From Combretum micranthum (taxonomy: Eukaryota > Streptophyta > Magnoliopsida > Myrtales > Combretaceae), in assembly GCA_024138025.1 (NCBI GenBank), contig JAMXBD010000113.1, positions 186,001 through 250,000 on the forward strand: a stretch of DNA of 64,000 nt. The letters run 5' to 3'. Both the position numbers and the translations under genes were made by a program. Shown one piece after another: positions 1 through 10,075 of this stretch. Numbering within the stretch: the stretch's first letter is position 1; each line of letters starts with the position of its first letter. A model generated the notes under the pieces. It had not been told where the DNA came from. It saw only the letters and a program-made list of their open reading frames with translations, and did not search any database.

Positions 1-1143
1 AATGGTGATATTAATGAAATAATTTATATGGAGTAACAAAAAAACTTTGAATCAAGAGATTCAAAGAAAATGGTTTGCAAATTAAAGAAATCCATCTATG
101 GGCTTAAGTAAGCGTCTCGACAACGGTATCACAAATTTCGACAAATCATTGTCTCATATAGTTTTGAGATGAATGTTATTAACGATTGTGTATACCACAA
201 GTTTAGTGAGAGTAAGTTTGCCTCCTAGTATTATATATGGATGACATATTGCTTGCCACAAATGATATGAGCCTATAAAGTGATACTAAGAAATTTCTAT
301 CACAAAATTTAGAAATGAATGATCTTAGTAAAACTTCTTTTGCATTAGGAATCCAGATACATGGCGATTGGTCATGAGGTATTCTTGGATTATCATAAAA
401 GAGCTATATTGAGAGAGTGCTTAAAAGGTATCTTAAAAGTAAAGAGATGGAAAAGATTCCTGATGCTTCAGCTATAGGAAACCTTATGTATGCTTAAGTA
501 TCTGCGTGTCCAAATATTACGTACATTATTGGAATATGTGGTAGATATTTGAGTAATTCTAGGGTGGATCATTGGAAAGCAACCAAGAGAGTCATGTGAT
601 ACTTATAGAGAGCAAAGGATTATATGCTTACATATAGGAAAACGGTTCAATTAAAGATCATTGGGTGTTTTGATTCTAGTTTCATTGGATACCAAGATAG
701 TAAAAGATCCACATCAAGATATATTTTTTTGCTTGTTGGAGGAGCTGTTTCTCAAAAAAGCACGAAGCAGACACTCATAGCTTCTTCCACTATGGCGGCA
801 GATTTTGTATCTTGTTGTGAGGCATCCGATCATGGAATATAGTTATGGAATTTTGTCACTAGGCTATGCATTATAAGTAATATTGAATGACCACTAAAGA
901 TATTCTATGACAATAAATCAACACTATCATATTCCAACAACAACAGAAGCTCAACGAATTTAAAACATATTGACATTAAGTTCCTAGTTATGAAAGAAAA
1001 GATTCAGTATGGACAAGTGTCTATACAGGACATAGGAACAAACTCTATAATTGTGGATTTGCTTACTAAAGGTTAAACACCTAAGGTCTTCCGTCAGCCT
1101 ATTACACATATGGGTATTATGTATTTTCAAGATATTCAATTTC
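1..1143 (+). pseudogene. Ty1/copia pol remnant (RT C-terminal part and RNase H)
   Basis: Decayed 3' part of a copia polyprotein entering from the left edge. Translated in pieces it shows the reverse transcriptase stretch IYGLKQASRQ (about 95-125), a degenerate catalytic DDIL region (about 235-260) and then the RNase H domain: MLTYRKTVQLKIIG, the SKRSTSRYIF and KQTLIASSTMAA blocks (624-842), HIDIKFLVMKE and a final DLLTKG block. Frameshifts and stop codons separate these pieces, so no protein is made. Order and spacing match the end of a copia pol gene, whose gag, protease and integrase would lie left of the window. It is followed by about 440 noncoding bases, a purine tract and the element's LTR. 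Family assignment is secure; the lineage within copia is not. Confidence 0.95.
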
Positions 1144-1585
1144 AGTGTAAGATTGTGTTTTGAGTTGTTGCTTATTATTATAGATATATTGTATTGTTTG
1201 CATACTATAATACATTTATGATTAAAGTTTTCAGTTATAAGTAATAAAGTTGATTCCAAATTTAATGTTCTTTGTTCAAATTTGATATATGAACTCATAT
1301 GGTATAAAATATAAGGTTGGACCAATTGGAAATAAGCATGTTAGAACACGTCACATGTAATTTCTATTATACACATCCATATTTAATTCCTGTCATTTAA
1401 TTATATTGATGTATGTGATCATTGAAGGATTAATTACGACATAGGTGATGAAACCCGCTTTGGTCCTATATGATTGATGGACCAAATTGTTTCAAGATGC
1501 ATTCGGCAATGGTAGCTGGATTCTAAGTACTCATACAGTTTATGCATAATTATAAGGCTACACATATATAGCTCAAGTGAGAGAT
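1144..1585 (+). other. copia 3' untranslated region and polypurine tract
   Basis: AT-rich noncoding stretch between the end of the copia RNase H remnant and its 3' LTR. It ends in the purine-rich CAAGTGAGAGAT directly before TGTTAGG, the usual polypurine tract and LTR start of plant copia elements. No gene is seen here; the minus-strand open frame at 984-1325 has no recognisable domain. Confidence 0.75.
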
Positions 1586-1633
1586 TGTTAGGTTTATGTC
1601 TAATAAACCAATTTTATGGGTTTATACGTGCAA

Positions 1634-1762
1634 TGTAATATACAAAGTAAATATAAGTGATAAGTATTCACAAGTTACCAAATATTAAGAGGCCTTTATA
1701 TTGATGTTAGAAAATAAGTTAAGGTTGATCAATTATGTGTTGAAACAGATTGGCATCAATTG
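1634..1762 (+). repeat. Truncated 5' LTR of the nested gypsy element
   Basis: These ~129 bp match the first ~130 bp of the 3' LTR (2331 onward) with about half a dozen differences, up to the shared GGCATCAATTGGAT. There the match stops abruptly and integrase coding sequence begins, marking an internal deletion junction. Confidence 0.92.
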
Positions 1763-2283
1763 GATGCAGTCGATAAAATCGGTTTGATCAGACAGAGGTT
1801 ACAAGCTGCTCAGAGTCGACAAAAGAGCTATGCGGACAAAAGAAGAAGACCCTTAGAATTTGAAGTGGGTGAGCATGTATTGCTCAAGATATCGCCAACA
1901 AAAAGGGTTGTCAGATTTAGACTACGAGGAAAATTAAACCCTCGATACGTGGGACCATACGAGATATTAGAAAGGATAGGCAACATGGCTTACAGATTGC
2001 CCTTACCGCCTGACCTAGAGGGGGTACACAATGTGTTCCATATGTCAATGCTTAGAAAGTATGTCCGGGATCTGAATGAAGTCATTGCTCTTGAACCGTT
2101 AGATGTTCAACCAAATCTTACTACAGTGGAAAAACCGATAAAAGTTATTGATTCTAAAGAGAAACTTTTGAGGAACAAAGTTATCATATATGTCCGGGTA
2201 CAGTGGATGAATCAAACAGAATGTGAAGCTAAATGAGAGCTGGAAGAGGACATGAGATCTAGATATCCCGAGATATTTCAATA
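1763..2283 (+). pseudogene. gypsy integrase C-terminus with chromodomain remnant
   Basis: The open frame from 1760 reads the C-terminal part of a Tekay-type chromovirus integrase: RQRLQAAQSRQKSYADKRRR, then LEFEVGEHVLLKISP, the GPYEILERIG fold core and VFHMSMLRKYVRD. A chromodomain follows (VIDSKEKLLRNK, VRVQW, then ELEEDMRSRYPEIF). The ATG at 1760 is fortuitous, because it lies at the deletion junction. In the chromodomain the tryptophan codon normally found before ELEEDM is a TGA stop (2234-2236); reading on ends at a second stop after EIFQ. Chromodomains of this group are thought to steer integration to particular chromatin. This copy lacks protease, reverse transcriptase, RNase H and the integrase catalytic core, so it is inactive. 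Confidence 0.93.
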
Positions 2284-2316
2284 ATTCAGGTAAATTTTCG
2301 AGGACGAAAATTCTTT

Positions 2317-2330
2317 TAGGAGGAGATAAA
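2317..2330 (+). other. Polypurine tract of the nested gypsy element
   Basis: Purine-rich AGGAGGAGATAAA immediately precedes the 3' LTR start TGTAATATAC. This is the expected site of plus-strand DNA priming. Confidence 0.85.
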
Positions 2331-4555
2331 TGTAATATACAAAGTAAATATTAATGATAAGTATTCACAAGTTACTAAATATTACAAGGCCTTTATATTG
2401 ATGTTAGAAAATAAGTTAAGGTTGATCAATTATGTGTTGAACAGATTGGCATCAATTGGATCAATTTTATTATTTTCTGCAATGAAGGCCAGCATTTCTG
2501 ATGAAGAACGCCGCCGGCTTAGTTTTTAAATTGCCCGCGTACTCTGTAACAGACTGTAGCTACCTCCTAGAGAATCTACGCCGCTAGCTTAGAGACGGCG
2601 TAGGATGGGAACAATAGCGTTTTTCTTAACACTGGGAGGAAAGTTGCCGGCATTCATTAGGGTTTCTTCTCAACACCGACATGAAAGCTGCCGGCTTAGG
2701 TCAAAGATTTGCTAGCGTATGAAGAAATAATTTGAATTCTGGAAATCAAAGCCCCGACGAACGCTGCCGGCGTTCGAGTAAATTTGCCAGCGTATGGTGT
2801 AAGCCGGCAAGATCTAGAAGTATGCCGCTGGCGTAGGGCCGACGTATAACCAAATTTCTATAAATACGAAACGCGAAAAACTTTTTCGACAGATTTTCTT
2901 TATATTATTTTCTTCTTCGTGTAAGAGAGTTTCGAAGTGTTCTTAGAGATTTATGCTTGGAGAATCATCGGGAGAGTGTTTTTGATCCAAAGTAAGTGAT
3001 CTTAACCTTCTCGTTTGGATTTTATACAAATTTATACAAGTTTCTTGGGGTTTGGTTGAATTTTTACATGAAGATTTTTGGATAAAAACCCTAGCACGTG
3101 TGAGGTAAGTGAATTAGTGAATGTGAGACGGGTTTTAGTGATTCAAAATAGTAAGTAAATCTCTTCTATTATGGATTCAAACAAATTACGAGTTAAACAA
3201 TCCTTATATGTTCTTTATGTTATGCAAATTAGGGTTTTGGTGAAAATACTTAGTGATTGTAGAGTTTGTGCGGTTCCTTGATATTCTTGAGGATAATTGT
3301 GGAGTTTGATCGGAATAAACAGTGCAATAACGGAGATTTCTAAATCAGGTTAGTGTAGATAGGTTGTTTTATATTAAGTTTTATTTATCAATGAATGTTG
3401 GTGATTTGATACATGTTGATATGTTACAGGTTGAGATTTGGAGTTATTGTTTGATATCGGGTTCGGGAGTTTAAGAGTTTGGTGGTAGTGGTTGGTTGTG
3501 TTGTGGTTTGGTTTTTAGTAGTTGTTGACGGTTGTCTTTGAATAGTTCAAGTTATCTCCTGAATATAAAAGGTACGACCAATCCATTGTTTGATGTATGT
3601 GCTTGTAGATTAGAATTTTGTGAATGGATGTAGGAATAGAATTGCATAATGAACTTAATAAATATTCGGCTTAATAATTGTCTGTCTGGTTGTGGTTGGC
3701 TTTGACCAGTAGAGACCTGGCAGACGGTGATACTGGTGAGGCACCCTAATGATCTTAGTGTGAGGTTGTCCCGAATGGACTCGTGCTAAGATATGATTCC
3801 GGTAGAATTTAGGTGTTCAAGGATTGGGATGTTTGGAGAGTACCCACTCATCCGTATACGTATATATGATTACTTATTTTCAAAATCAGTTGGTTGTTTT
3901 TATAGTAGAGTCTGAGTTACTCTGAGTTCAGGATTTATGTATACTGGATTCTGAACTGTGTTGTTTTGCTGGACTAAAATAGATAATAAACTGTTGTATG
4001 CATTTAGTTCAGTTGCATTTATTTATACATGTTGTTTGTGCATAATCTTGTTTGAACTGGATTGGTTATTATCGTACTGGGCTTCGCCGCTCATTCTATT
4101 ATATTTCAGGTGCAGGTGATGATAGTGTGATATATGATCTATCGGGTTTTGATATCATCTATGAGGATAGAGATGGCGTTAGCGGTCCTGACTATCCTGT
4201 TGATGACTAGTTGTATAGTCATAGATGATATAGGATGGATCAGAGAAGACTTTTATGTCTTATTTATATTTTGTTCATTGAATTTTTAAGTTGTATTTGG
4301 AGTTTTCATGTGGTAATAGTTTTAGAGTATGATTTGACTTGTTAACTTGCAGTTATGTCAACAATGTCTAGTTTTTCTAATTATGGAGATTATATTCTTA
4401 TCATATGATTCATTTATGAGGACCACATGTTTTCTTTTATACCTTGTGAGTTATTTAGGTATTATTCAGGTTAATTGTGGAAATTATAGCCTTAGCGTGT
4501 CCTATTAAGAGAGGACACGTGGTGGGTTGTAATGCCAACAGATTAGGGCGTTACA
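2331..4555 (+). repeat. 3' LTR of the nested gypsy element (2.2 kb)
   Basis: Full-length LTR, TGTAA...TTACA, 2225 bp, a length typical of Tekay/Del elements. The U3 half (about 2500-2840) is unusually GC-rich for this window, with about seven scattered GCCGGC-like motifs. A TATA box, CTATAAATAC, lies at 2859-2868, with the presumed transcription start just after it. The long downstream R/U5 portion has no coding capacity and contains several possible splice donors (for example GAGGTAAGT near 3101). Confidence 0.92.
2859..2868 (+). promoter_or_regulatory. TATA box of the gypsy LTR promoter
   Basis: CTATAAATAC sits between the GC-rich U3 and a T-rich leader, about 530 bp into the LTR, the right place for the LTR's own promoter. 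Inferred from motif and position only. Confidence 0.6.
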
Positions 4556-5383
4556 TGCAAATTAAATTAATTTTGTAGTAAAACTATCATAATATATAAA
4601 GTCCAAATACAATGATTTAATAAAGTTATGGACTTTAAACGCATCATATATATTGAGTATGAAATATAATGCGTAGAAACCTAATATATTGTTTCCTATT
4701 TTATGATGGATAGAATGGGAAATAATAAATATGGACTTATATAAATGGGTCAAACACATGTCCACCATTCTTGGAAAGACATTATGAAAATACAAATTGT
4801 AGAAAAAAATTACAAGATTGCCACCTCTATATTGCATATTAGAGAAGAGATATAGTGATGGTATGGAGTCAAACTTATAAAAATAGATGTATTACATGTT
4901 GGAGAGGAGATAGATCTAAATGTGTATCATGTGTTGGTCATTCAGTACATGTTAAATAATTACACGTGTCGCATGTTCAACATGCGATATACAAAAAAAA
5001 CCTTATATCGCATGTTTAAAATGTGATGTAATGATGGTAATTATATAATTATATTTATCCAAGTTGTATTTATGTAATATTTTTTTTTAAATGACAGATA
5101 AACATGAAATAATCTCTATATAAATATATATGGTCATGGTCCCTAAGTCATACGTATATTATTACTCTTTTGACATCTCATTATCAGAGAGAATAGAAAG
5201 AGACTCCTAAAGGTTACGTATTGATTTGGAAGACGAAACCATTCAAATCAAATCAAAGGGATTTTGTGCGTTTTCCATATCATTCGTTCAAGTACGCTTC
5301 TGTAATTACTTGTATGTGTTTGTGCCTTAATCTTGCACATGTTTTATTTAATTTAGGGATTTAGGATTTAATCCCAATAGCAG

Positions 5384-5554
5384 ATGGCTCCAAAAACAAT
5401 AAGTTTCTCACTACAAGAAAGATTAGAGAAATTGCAATCAAATATTAATCAAGAAATGGATAGGAAGTTTGTTGCATTTATGGAAGAAGTTAAGCAAACT
5501 ATCAGTAATGTTTTGCAAAACATTGGGAATCAAACTCGGATGAAGAGTTCTTAG
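5384..5554 (+). pseudogene. Short lysine/glutamate-rich ORF, origin unclear (56 aa)
   Basis: An ATG five bases after the inferred copia LTR end opens a 56-codon frame starting MAPKTISFSLQERLEKLQ, with a heptad-like, probably helical pattern (QEMDRKFVAFMEEVKQTI), ending at a TAG at 5552-5554. Reading past the stop gives serine/asparagine-rich sequence. It resembles the helical start of some retrotransposon gag proteins but has no diagnostic motif. It also overlaps a CACTACAAGAAA motif (5409-5420), the usual terminus of CACTA transposons. It could be a gag start, part of the CACTA element, or chance. Confidence 0.35.
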
Positions 5555-5863
5555 CAAAACTCAAATAATGTGGAGTCATCGCATTCCAATTTAGACAATT
5601 CTGATTCTATTTTAATTTCTCTTATTAATATAGCTAAAAATAAACTATTCTACAAACCCTGATAAAGAGGAAGGTAACAAATTCTACATACATTTGCTCT
5701 TATTTTACAATTTTCTTTACTTGCTTTCAAAGTGCAATATTTGTGATGTTTTGATTGTGAAAATTCAGCTTAAATTATGGATAGAAGTTAGTTTTTGAAT
5801 CAACATCAAGTTCAACATACATTAAACGAGTTTTTTAGATTTTGTGTTTTCCATTACAGCTAA

Positions 5864-7968
5864 GGAATGAAATGCTTTGTCCTTGTTCAAGATGCAATAA
5901 CAGTAACTAGTTAAAGAGAAATTATATTTTAGAACATCTGATATTGAAAGGTTTTGTTATAACATATACAAATTGGATTTTTCATGGGGAGAATTTATCA
6001 TCATTACAAAGTGGAAACAATGGAATTGATGAAGATAAAGGAGATGCTTTTGATGATATGCAAGGACTAACCCATGATACCTTCATAGCTAATGAATTGA
6101 TGGTGGAGTTCCAGATGGGCCTGACGTAGATATTACGAAGTTCTATAATCTACTTAGAGAAGTTGATGAAGAATTATATCCTAAACATGAGAAATTTTCA
6201 AAATTTTCTTTCACTATTTGATTATACCTTATAAAATGTCTTCATGGAATGAGTAATGCTTGTTTTGATATTATCATGAAAGAGTCACATGAAATGTTTC
6301 CACAAATATAGCTTCTTGAGTGGTTGAACCGTACCAAGAATATGGTAAAGGACCTTGGACTTGACTATATGAAAATCTATACTTGTCAAAATGATTGCAT
6401 GTTATACTAGAAGGGAGATGAGAATAGGGAATTATGTTGGGTATGTGGTATATCTTGTTGAAAAGAAAGTTGTAATTTAAGTGCAAATGATGATGGTAGT
6501 AATACCTTGTGCAAAATAACTAAGATTCCAAGTAAGGATTAATGATAGAAAGTTAGGACATCTAGTTGATGGTGAGGCATAGAAAGATTTGGACTCACCT
6601 CACCTTGAGTGTGCCTTAAATTCTTGTAATGTGAGGGTTGCTTTAACTTCTTATAGCTTCAATCCTTTTAGAACCTTAATTGTTTCTTATAGCACATGAC
6701 CTATAGTATTAATGACATACAATTTACCACCATATACGTGTATGAAATCTAAGTATTTTATGTTGTCCCCTCTTATACCTACTCCCCTGGAAATTGCATT
6801 GGCATATATTTATAGCCACAAACTAAAGAGCTAAAAGAGCTATGGCTTTTTGGAGCCTTTACTTATGCTGCAAAAGGTAATCAAATGCTTAAAATGTATG
6901 TTGCTTTGTTATAGATGATTTGTGAATTTCTGAGCTGTGTAATGTTATTTAGGTGGAGCACAAAAGGAAAATTTGTATATCAAGGTTGCAATTATGAGAC
7001 ATGATGTCAATGTCTACACTATAGTAGGAAAGAGTATTACATGAGTTATTGTAGGTTTATATATTTTAACTAATCATGGCAATGAGACAAATATTCTTTT
7101 GTTGAAACCATTGAGAATAGACTTGCGCCATAGCCTTTTTCAAGAACAATAAACAAATAACTTAGGTTAAAAACATGATAGACCATAGTAAAAAAGTCCA
7201 AATTTTCTTAATTGCCCTATTGGATATACAATAACGTGTACCGTAATCTTGATGTAATGCATATAGATTTGCAATAACACCCCTTATGTACATTGCGTGA
7301 TGTTCTTGAAAAAACTAAAGATCATGCAAATGCTCATTTAGATTTGTTGAGCGTGGGTATAAGAAAGAAGTTACAATTAAAGATATGTGATAGCTTTAAA
7401 AAAAAAAAAAAAACTAAGTTTTCTAAGACATGCTTTTCAATGACTAAGGAAGATAAGGATTTCTTTTGTAAAAATTTCAAAGAAGTGAAGCTTTCTAATG
7501 GATCATCATCAAATTTCTCGAGATGTGTTAATCTTAAGGGAAAAAAAATTTAGATATAAAATTAATGATACACATTTCATCATTCATTATCTTCTTCAAG
7601 ATGCTATTAGAAGGATAGTGTCAAAACATGTGGCAATTGATTTGATTAGGTTAGGGTCTTTCATTAGATGCTTATGTGGCAAGGTTATCAAATTAAAAGA
7701 TGTTCACCATTTACAATCTAAAATTGCAAAAACACTATGCCAACTTGAGATGATTTTTCCACTAAATTTCTTAGATATAATGATCTATTTATCAACCCAT
7801 TTATCAAAAGAAACATTGCTTGGTAGTCCAGTACATTATCACTGGATGTATCTAGTGGAGCAATGCTTATGTAAATTAAAATCATTTGTTCAAAATATAA
7901 GTCACATCAATTGCTACATGATACTTTGTAGAAGAATGCTTAACATTTTGCTCAAAATACTCACATAA
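5864..7968 (+). pseudogene. CACTA (En/Spm) transposase TNP2-type remnant
   Basis: Disrupted transposase readable in pieces in the right order. The transposase-associated domain comes first (CPCSRCNN near 5880, then KGFVITYTNWIFHGENL). Next is the TNP2 core: FYNLLREVDEELYPKHEKFS (about 6140-6200), MIKDLGLDYMKI-like sequence and a QNDCMLY block (about 6330-6410), NVRVALTSYSFNPFRT and MTYNLPPYTCMKSKYFMLSP (about 6620-6780), and LKELKELWLFGAFTY (about 6820-6870). The C-terminal domain follows, as SKTCFSMTKEDKDFFCKNF and SRCVNLKGKKI (7293-7553), then SKIAKTLCQLEMIFPLNFLD and GSPVHYHWMYLVEQCLCKLK (7498-7968). Stops and frameshifts occur throughout, including an A13 run at 7398. The family is clear. 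No matching pair of terminal inverted repeats was found, so the transposon's ends are not defined. Confidence 0.9.
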
Positions 7969-8004
7969 TAGTTGCACCACTAGGTGTAATAAGGTTTTAA
8001 GGAA

Positions 8005-8338
8005 AGGTAAATTACATAAAAAAGTATCAATATTTGAGATAAGTTTATATAAAGTTTCAACCTTTTGAGTAGTTAAAAAGAGAAATTAACGTTTGAAGAG
8101 TAAATTTATTTAAAGTAGTTAATAAATGAATTAACGTTTTACAAAATGAGTCAAATAAGATATCAATAATTGACCATTGAGGAAAATTAAAGAAATTTTA
8201 TCAAAAACTATAACTAACCAAATAAGGTATCAATAATTTACTTTGGAAAACGTTTTTGCCTCTTTTTAATCACTTAATACGTTGATACATTAAATGAATT
8301 TATTCTCAAATATTGATACCTTCCGGTGTAATTTCCCT
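8005..8338. mobile_element. MITE-like element with ~34-bp terminal inverted repeats
   Basis: The left arm 8005-8038 and right arm 8305-8338 are inverted copies sharing TATCAATATTTGAG and the GAAATTACA/TAAATTACA blocks. The interior is AT-rich and noncoding. Flanks TTAAGGAA and TTAAGAAA are similar and may be an imperfect 8-10 bp target duplication, which would suit a Mutator-like MITE. Family assignment is tentative; the inverted structure is plain. Confidence 0.75.
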
Positions 8339-8931
8339 GTTAAGAAATCATCAATTAACCGGTGCACTGGAAGAGGAAAGGTCTTCGATATTTCCTTTAA
8401 TGGGTCATCTGACATAAGGCAATAAAAATAATAAAGAGAAAATAATAGAAGTAGATGAGGTATCTTTAGATCAAGCTTATCATTACATCATAATCAATTG
8501 CATTCTTAGAGAGCATAAATATTGATTATATTAAATAATATAATTATTTAAGGTATACAATTCAAAGCAATGACTTCACTACGTAACATATTAGTTTAAT
8601 GTTTTTTTTTTTTTTATGTTCTTTCTTTCTTTACTTATGTATGCAAATATAGTTAGATTTACATGTTACTTTTATTTTGATTATTAGATGGCCAACGAGG
8701 GGAATAAAGAAGAAACATTGAGTAGTGAGATGTTCCTCAAGGCTCAAAGACCAAGAGGAAAAATAACAATTGAAAAAGATTGTAAGTAAAATCTCATAAT
8801 GAATTTAGAATTAAACATTGAGGATGGTGCTTCATATTAAATTACTTATCTATAAATTTTTGGTATTGGTGGCAATGTGCATTTATGTGAGTATTTGTTT
8901 ATCTTTTTTAGGGTTTGAATAATTATTGTTC
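8339..8931. other. AT-rich intergenic stretch
   Basis: No gene is recognised. A 34-codon frame at 8688-8789 (MANEGNKEETLSSEMFL...) ends at GATTGTAAGTAA, which looks like an exon running into a splice donor. It could be a broken exon of the CACTA second gene, but nothing in it is diagnostic. Confidence 0.5.
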
Positions 8932-9083
8932 GGGAAATTCTATGGTCCCGTCACCATCCAATACTTATACTATATCTAACCGTGATTAAATCATTAAAAT
9001 AGTTAATATTCCATTTACTATATTTATTTTAACAGTTAAATTGTTGATTGAACGGTTTCGTCGATGGGATCGTAAAAACTCCC
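8932..9083. mobile_element. Small MITE-like element with GGTCCC-type inverted ends
   Basis: Starts GGGAAATTCTATGGTCCCGTC and ends GATGGGATCGTAAAAACTCCC. The ends are inverted repeats at about 15 of 21 positions. TTGTT occurs on both sides (8926-8930 and 9084-9088), a possible target duplication. Similar ends recur near 49.75 kb and 61.99 kb. Confidence 0.65.
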
Positions 9084-9554
9084 TTGTTGTTTGGTCTATT
9101 TTCAATTGATTTTACACATAAATGATGAAAAATTGGAAAGAAATAGGTCAGTAAAACCATTCAGGTCATATAATTTTGTTCAAAGCTAGCTATCTAGTTT
9201 CATTATCCAATTAATATATCATTTTTTAGTTAAATTGCAAGACAAATATGGGAAAGATAAACTTTTTAATGTTATTTAAAATTCTAAAAGTGTTGTTAAT
9301 TAAGAGTTCCAAAACCGACAGTCATTAAGATATATTCATCTCTTATAATTACTTTTACAAATCTATGCTAGTTTTCTTCAATTTAAAAAAAATCTAAATT
9401 TTCTTTGTAGAGGGCTAAATTTAAATTGTGGATTTTAAAGCCCTATAATGACTTAGACTTAATTCTTTGGGCTAGGTAATAAAGCCTAGAAAGTCAACTT
9501 TATGAAATCAGGATGACTAAGGAAGAGTTGACATAATAGGCTTGTAACATGGAC
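9084..9554. other. AT-rich intergenic stretch
   Basis: Lies between the small MITE and the LTR element at 9555. No open frame, RNA or repeat boundary was recognised. Confidence 0.5.
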
Positions 9555-10030
9555 TAATAGACTAGATTAACCTGTCTACTCTCAACCTTTCTCAAAGACA
9601 TCGTGCAATTAAGTAGATGTCCATGGGCCATAGAGCATGTAAGAACCCATCATTGGGAAGACTCATTTTGTCCGTTAATGGTTAGTACAATCTAATAGAT
9701 ATCATCAAACTCTATAATACCTAGATATCCTCCTTATTTAGGGATTGAGAATTTGAAAAAAAAAACGCCATCATGTTGATATTCTCACAAAAGACCAAGT
9801 ACAGCTTAGAGTCATGGATATACCGTCTCTCCTCTAGAATAGTAGGGTTGTTCTACATAAGTCCTCCACCTGTTAATAGTACATTTCCTTGAGATTGCCT
9901 ACTCCTCTTTCCTACATTTTTACTCTTAGTCATTTCTTGTGTATACTTCCACGTTACTCTTTTGAGACACATGTAATGAAGATGTACATTGCACATACGT
10001 GGTCATTGCAATTGGATTGACCCCAATACA
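9555..10030 (+). repeat. 5' LTR of the gag-only element
   Basis: Aligns with 12282-12768 over its length. Shared blocks include TCAACCTTTCTCAA, TTTAGGGATT, CTCACAAAAGA and CTCCACCTGTTA. It starts TAATAGAC (TGTTAGAC in the 3' copy) and ends CCCCAATACA. Confidence 0.82.
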
Positions 10031-10058
10031 TTTTTAAGGACTTCGTTAGGGATAGAAG
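10031..10058 (+). other. Degenerate primer-binding site
   Basis: The sequence after the 5' LTR, TTTTTAAGGACTTCGTTAGG, resembles the corresponding site of the minus-strand element at 33646-40099 (TTTTGGCGACTCCATTGGGG). A decayed version of that primer site is inferred. Confidence 0.5.
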
Positions 10059-10075
10059 AAGTTAACAACTTATGA

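Larger units (their letters stand above)
1634..4555 (+). mobile_element. Nested Ty3/gypsy chromovirus (Tekay/Del type), internally deleted
   Basis: Element bounded by TGTAATATAC at 1634 and GGGCGTTACA ending at 4555. Both sides carry the 5-bp direct repeat TGCAA (1629-1633 and 4556-4560), the target duplication expected of LTR retrotransposon integration. Inside are a 5' LTR cut to its first ~129 bp, a fused integrase/chromodomain remnant, a polypurine tract and a full 3' LTR. Most of gag-pol is missing. It sits in the U3 part of the copia LTR, so it inserted later than that element. It cannot transpose alone. Confidence 0.95.
1586..5379 (+). repeat. copia 3' LTR, split by a gypsy insertion
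   Basis: The LTR begins TGTTAGG right after the polypurine tract, runs to 1633, is interrupted by the gypsy element 1634-4555 plus its TGCAA duplication, and resumes at 4561. A TATA-like motif (TATATAAATATATA) lies near 5116, and an AATCCCAATA-like end near 5379 resembles the usual terminus of such LTRs. Joined, it would be about 0.87 kb. The left boundary is firm; the right one is inferred, because the partner LTR lies outside the window. Confidence 0.75.
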
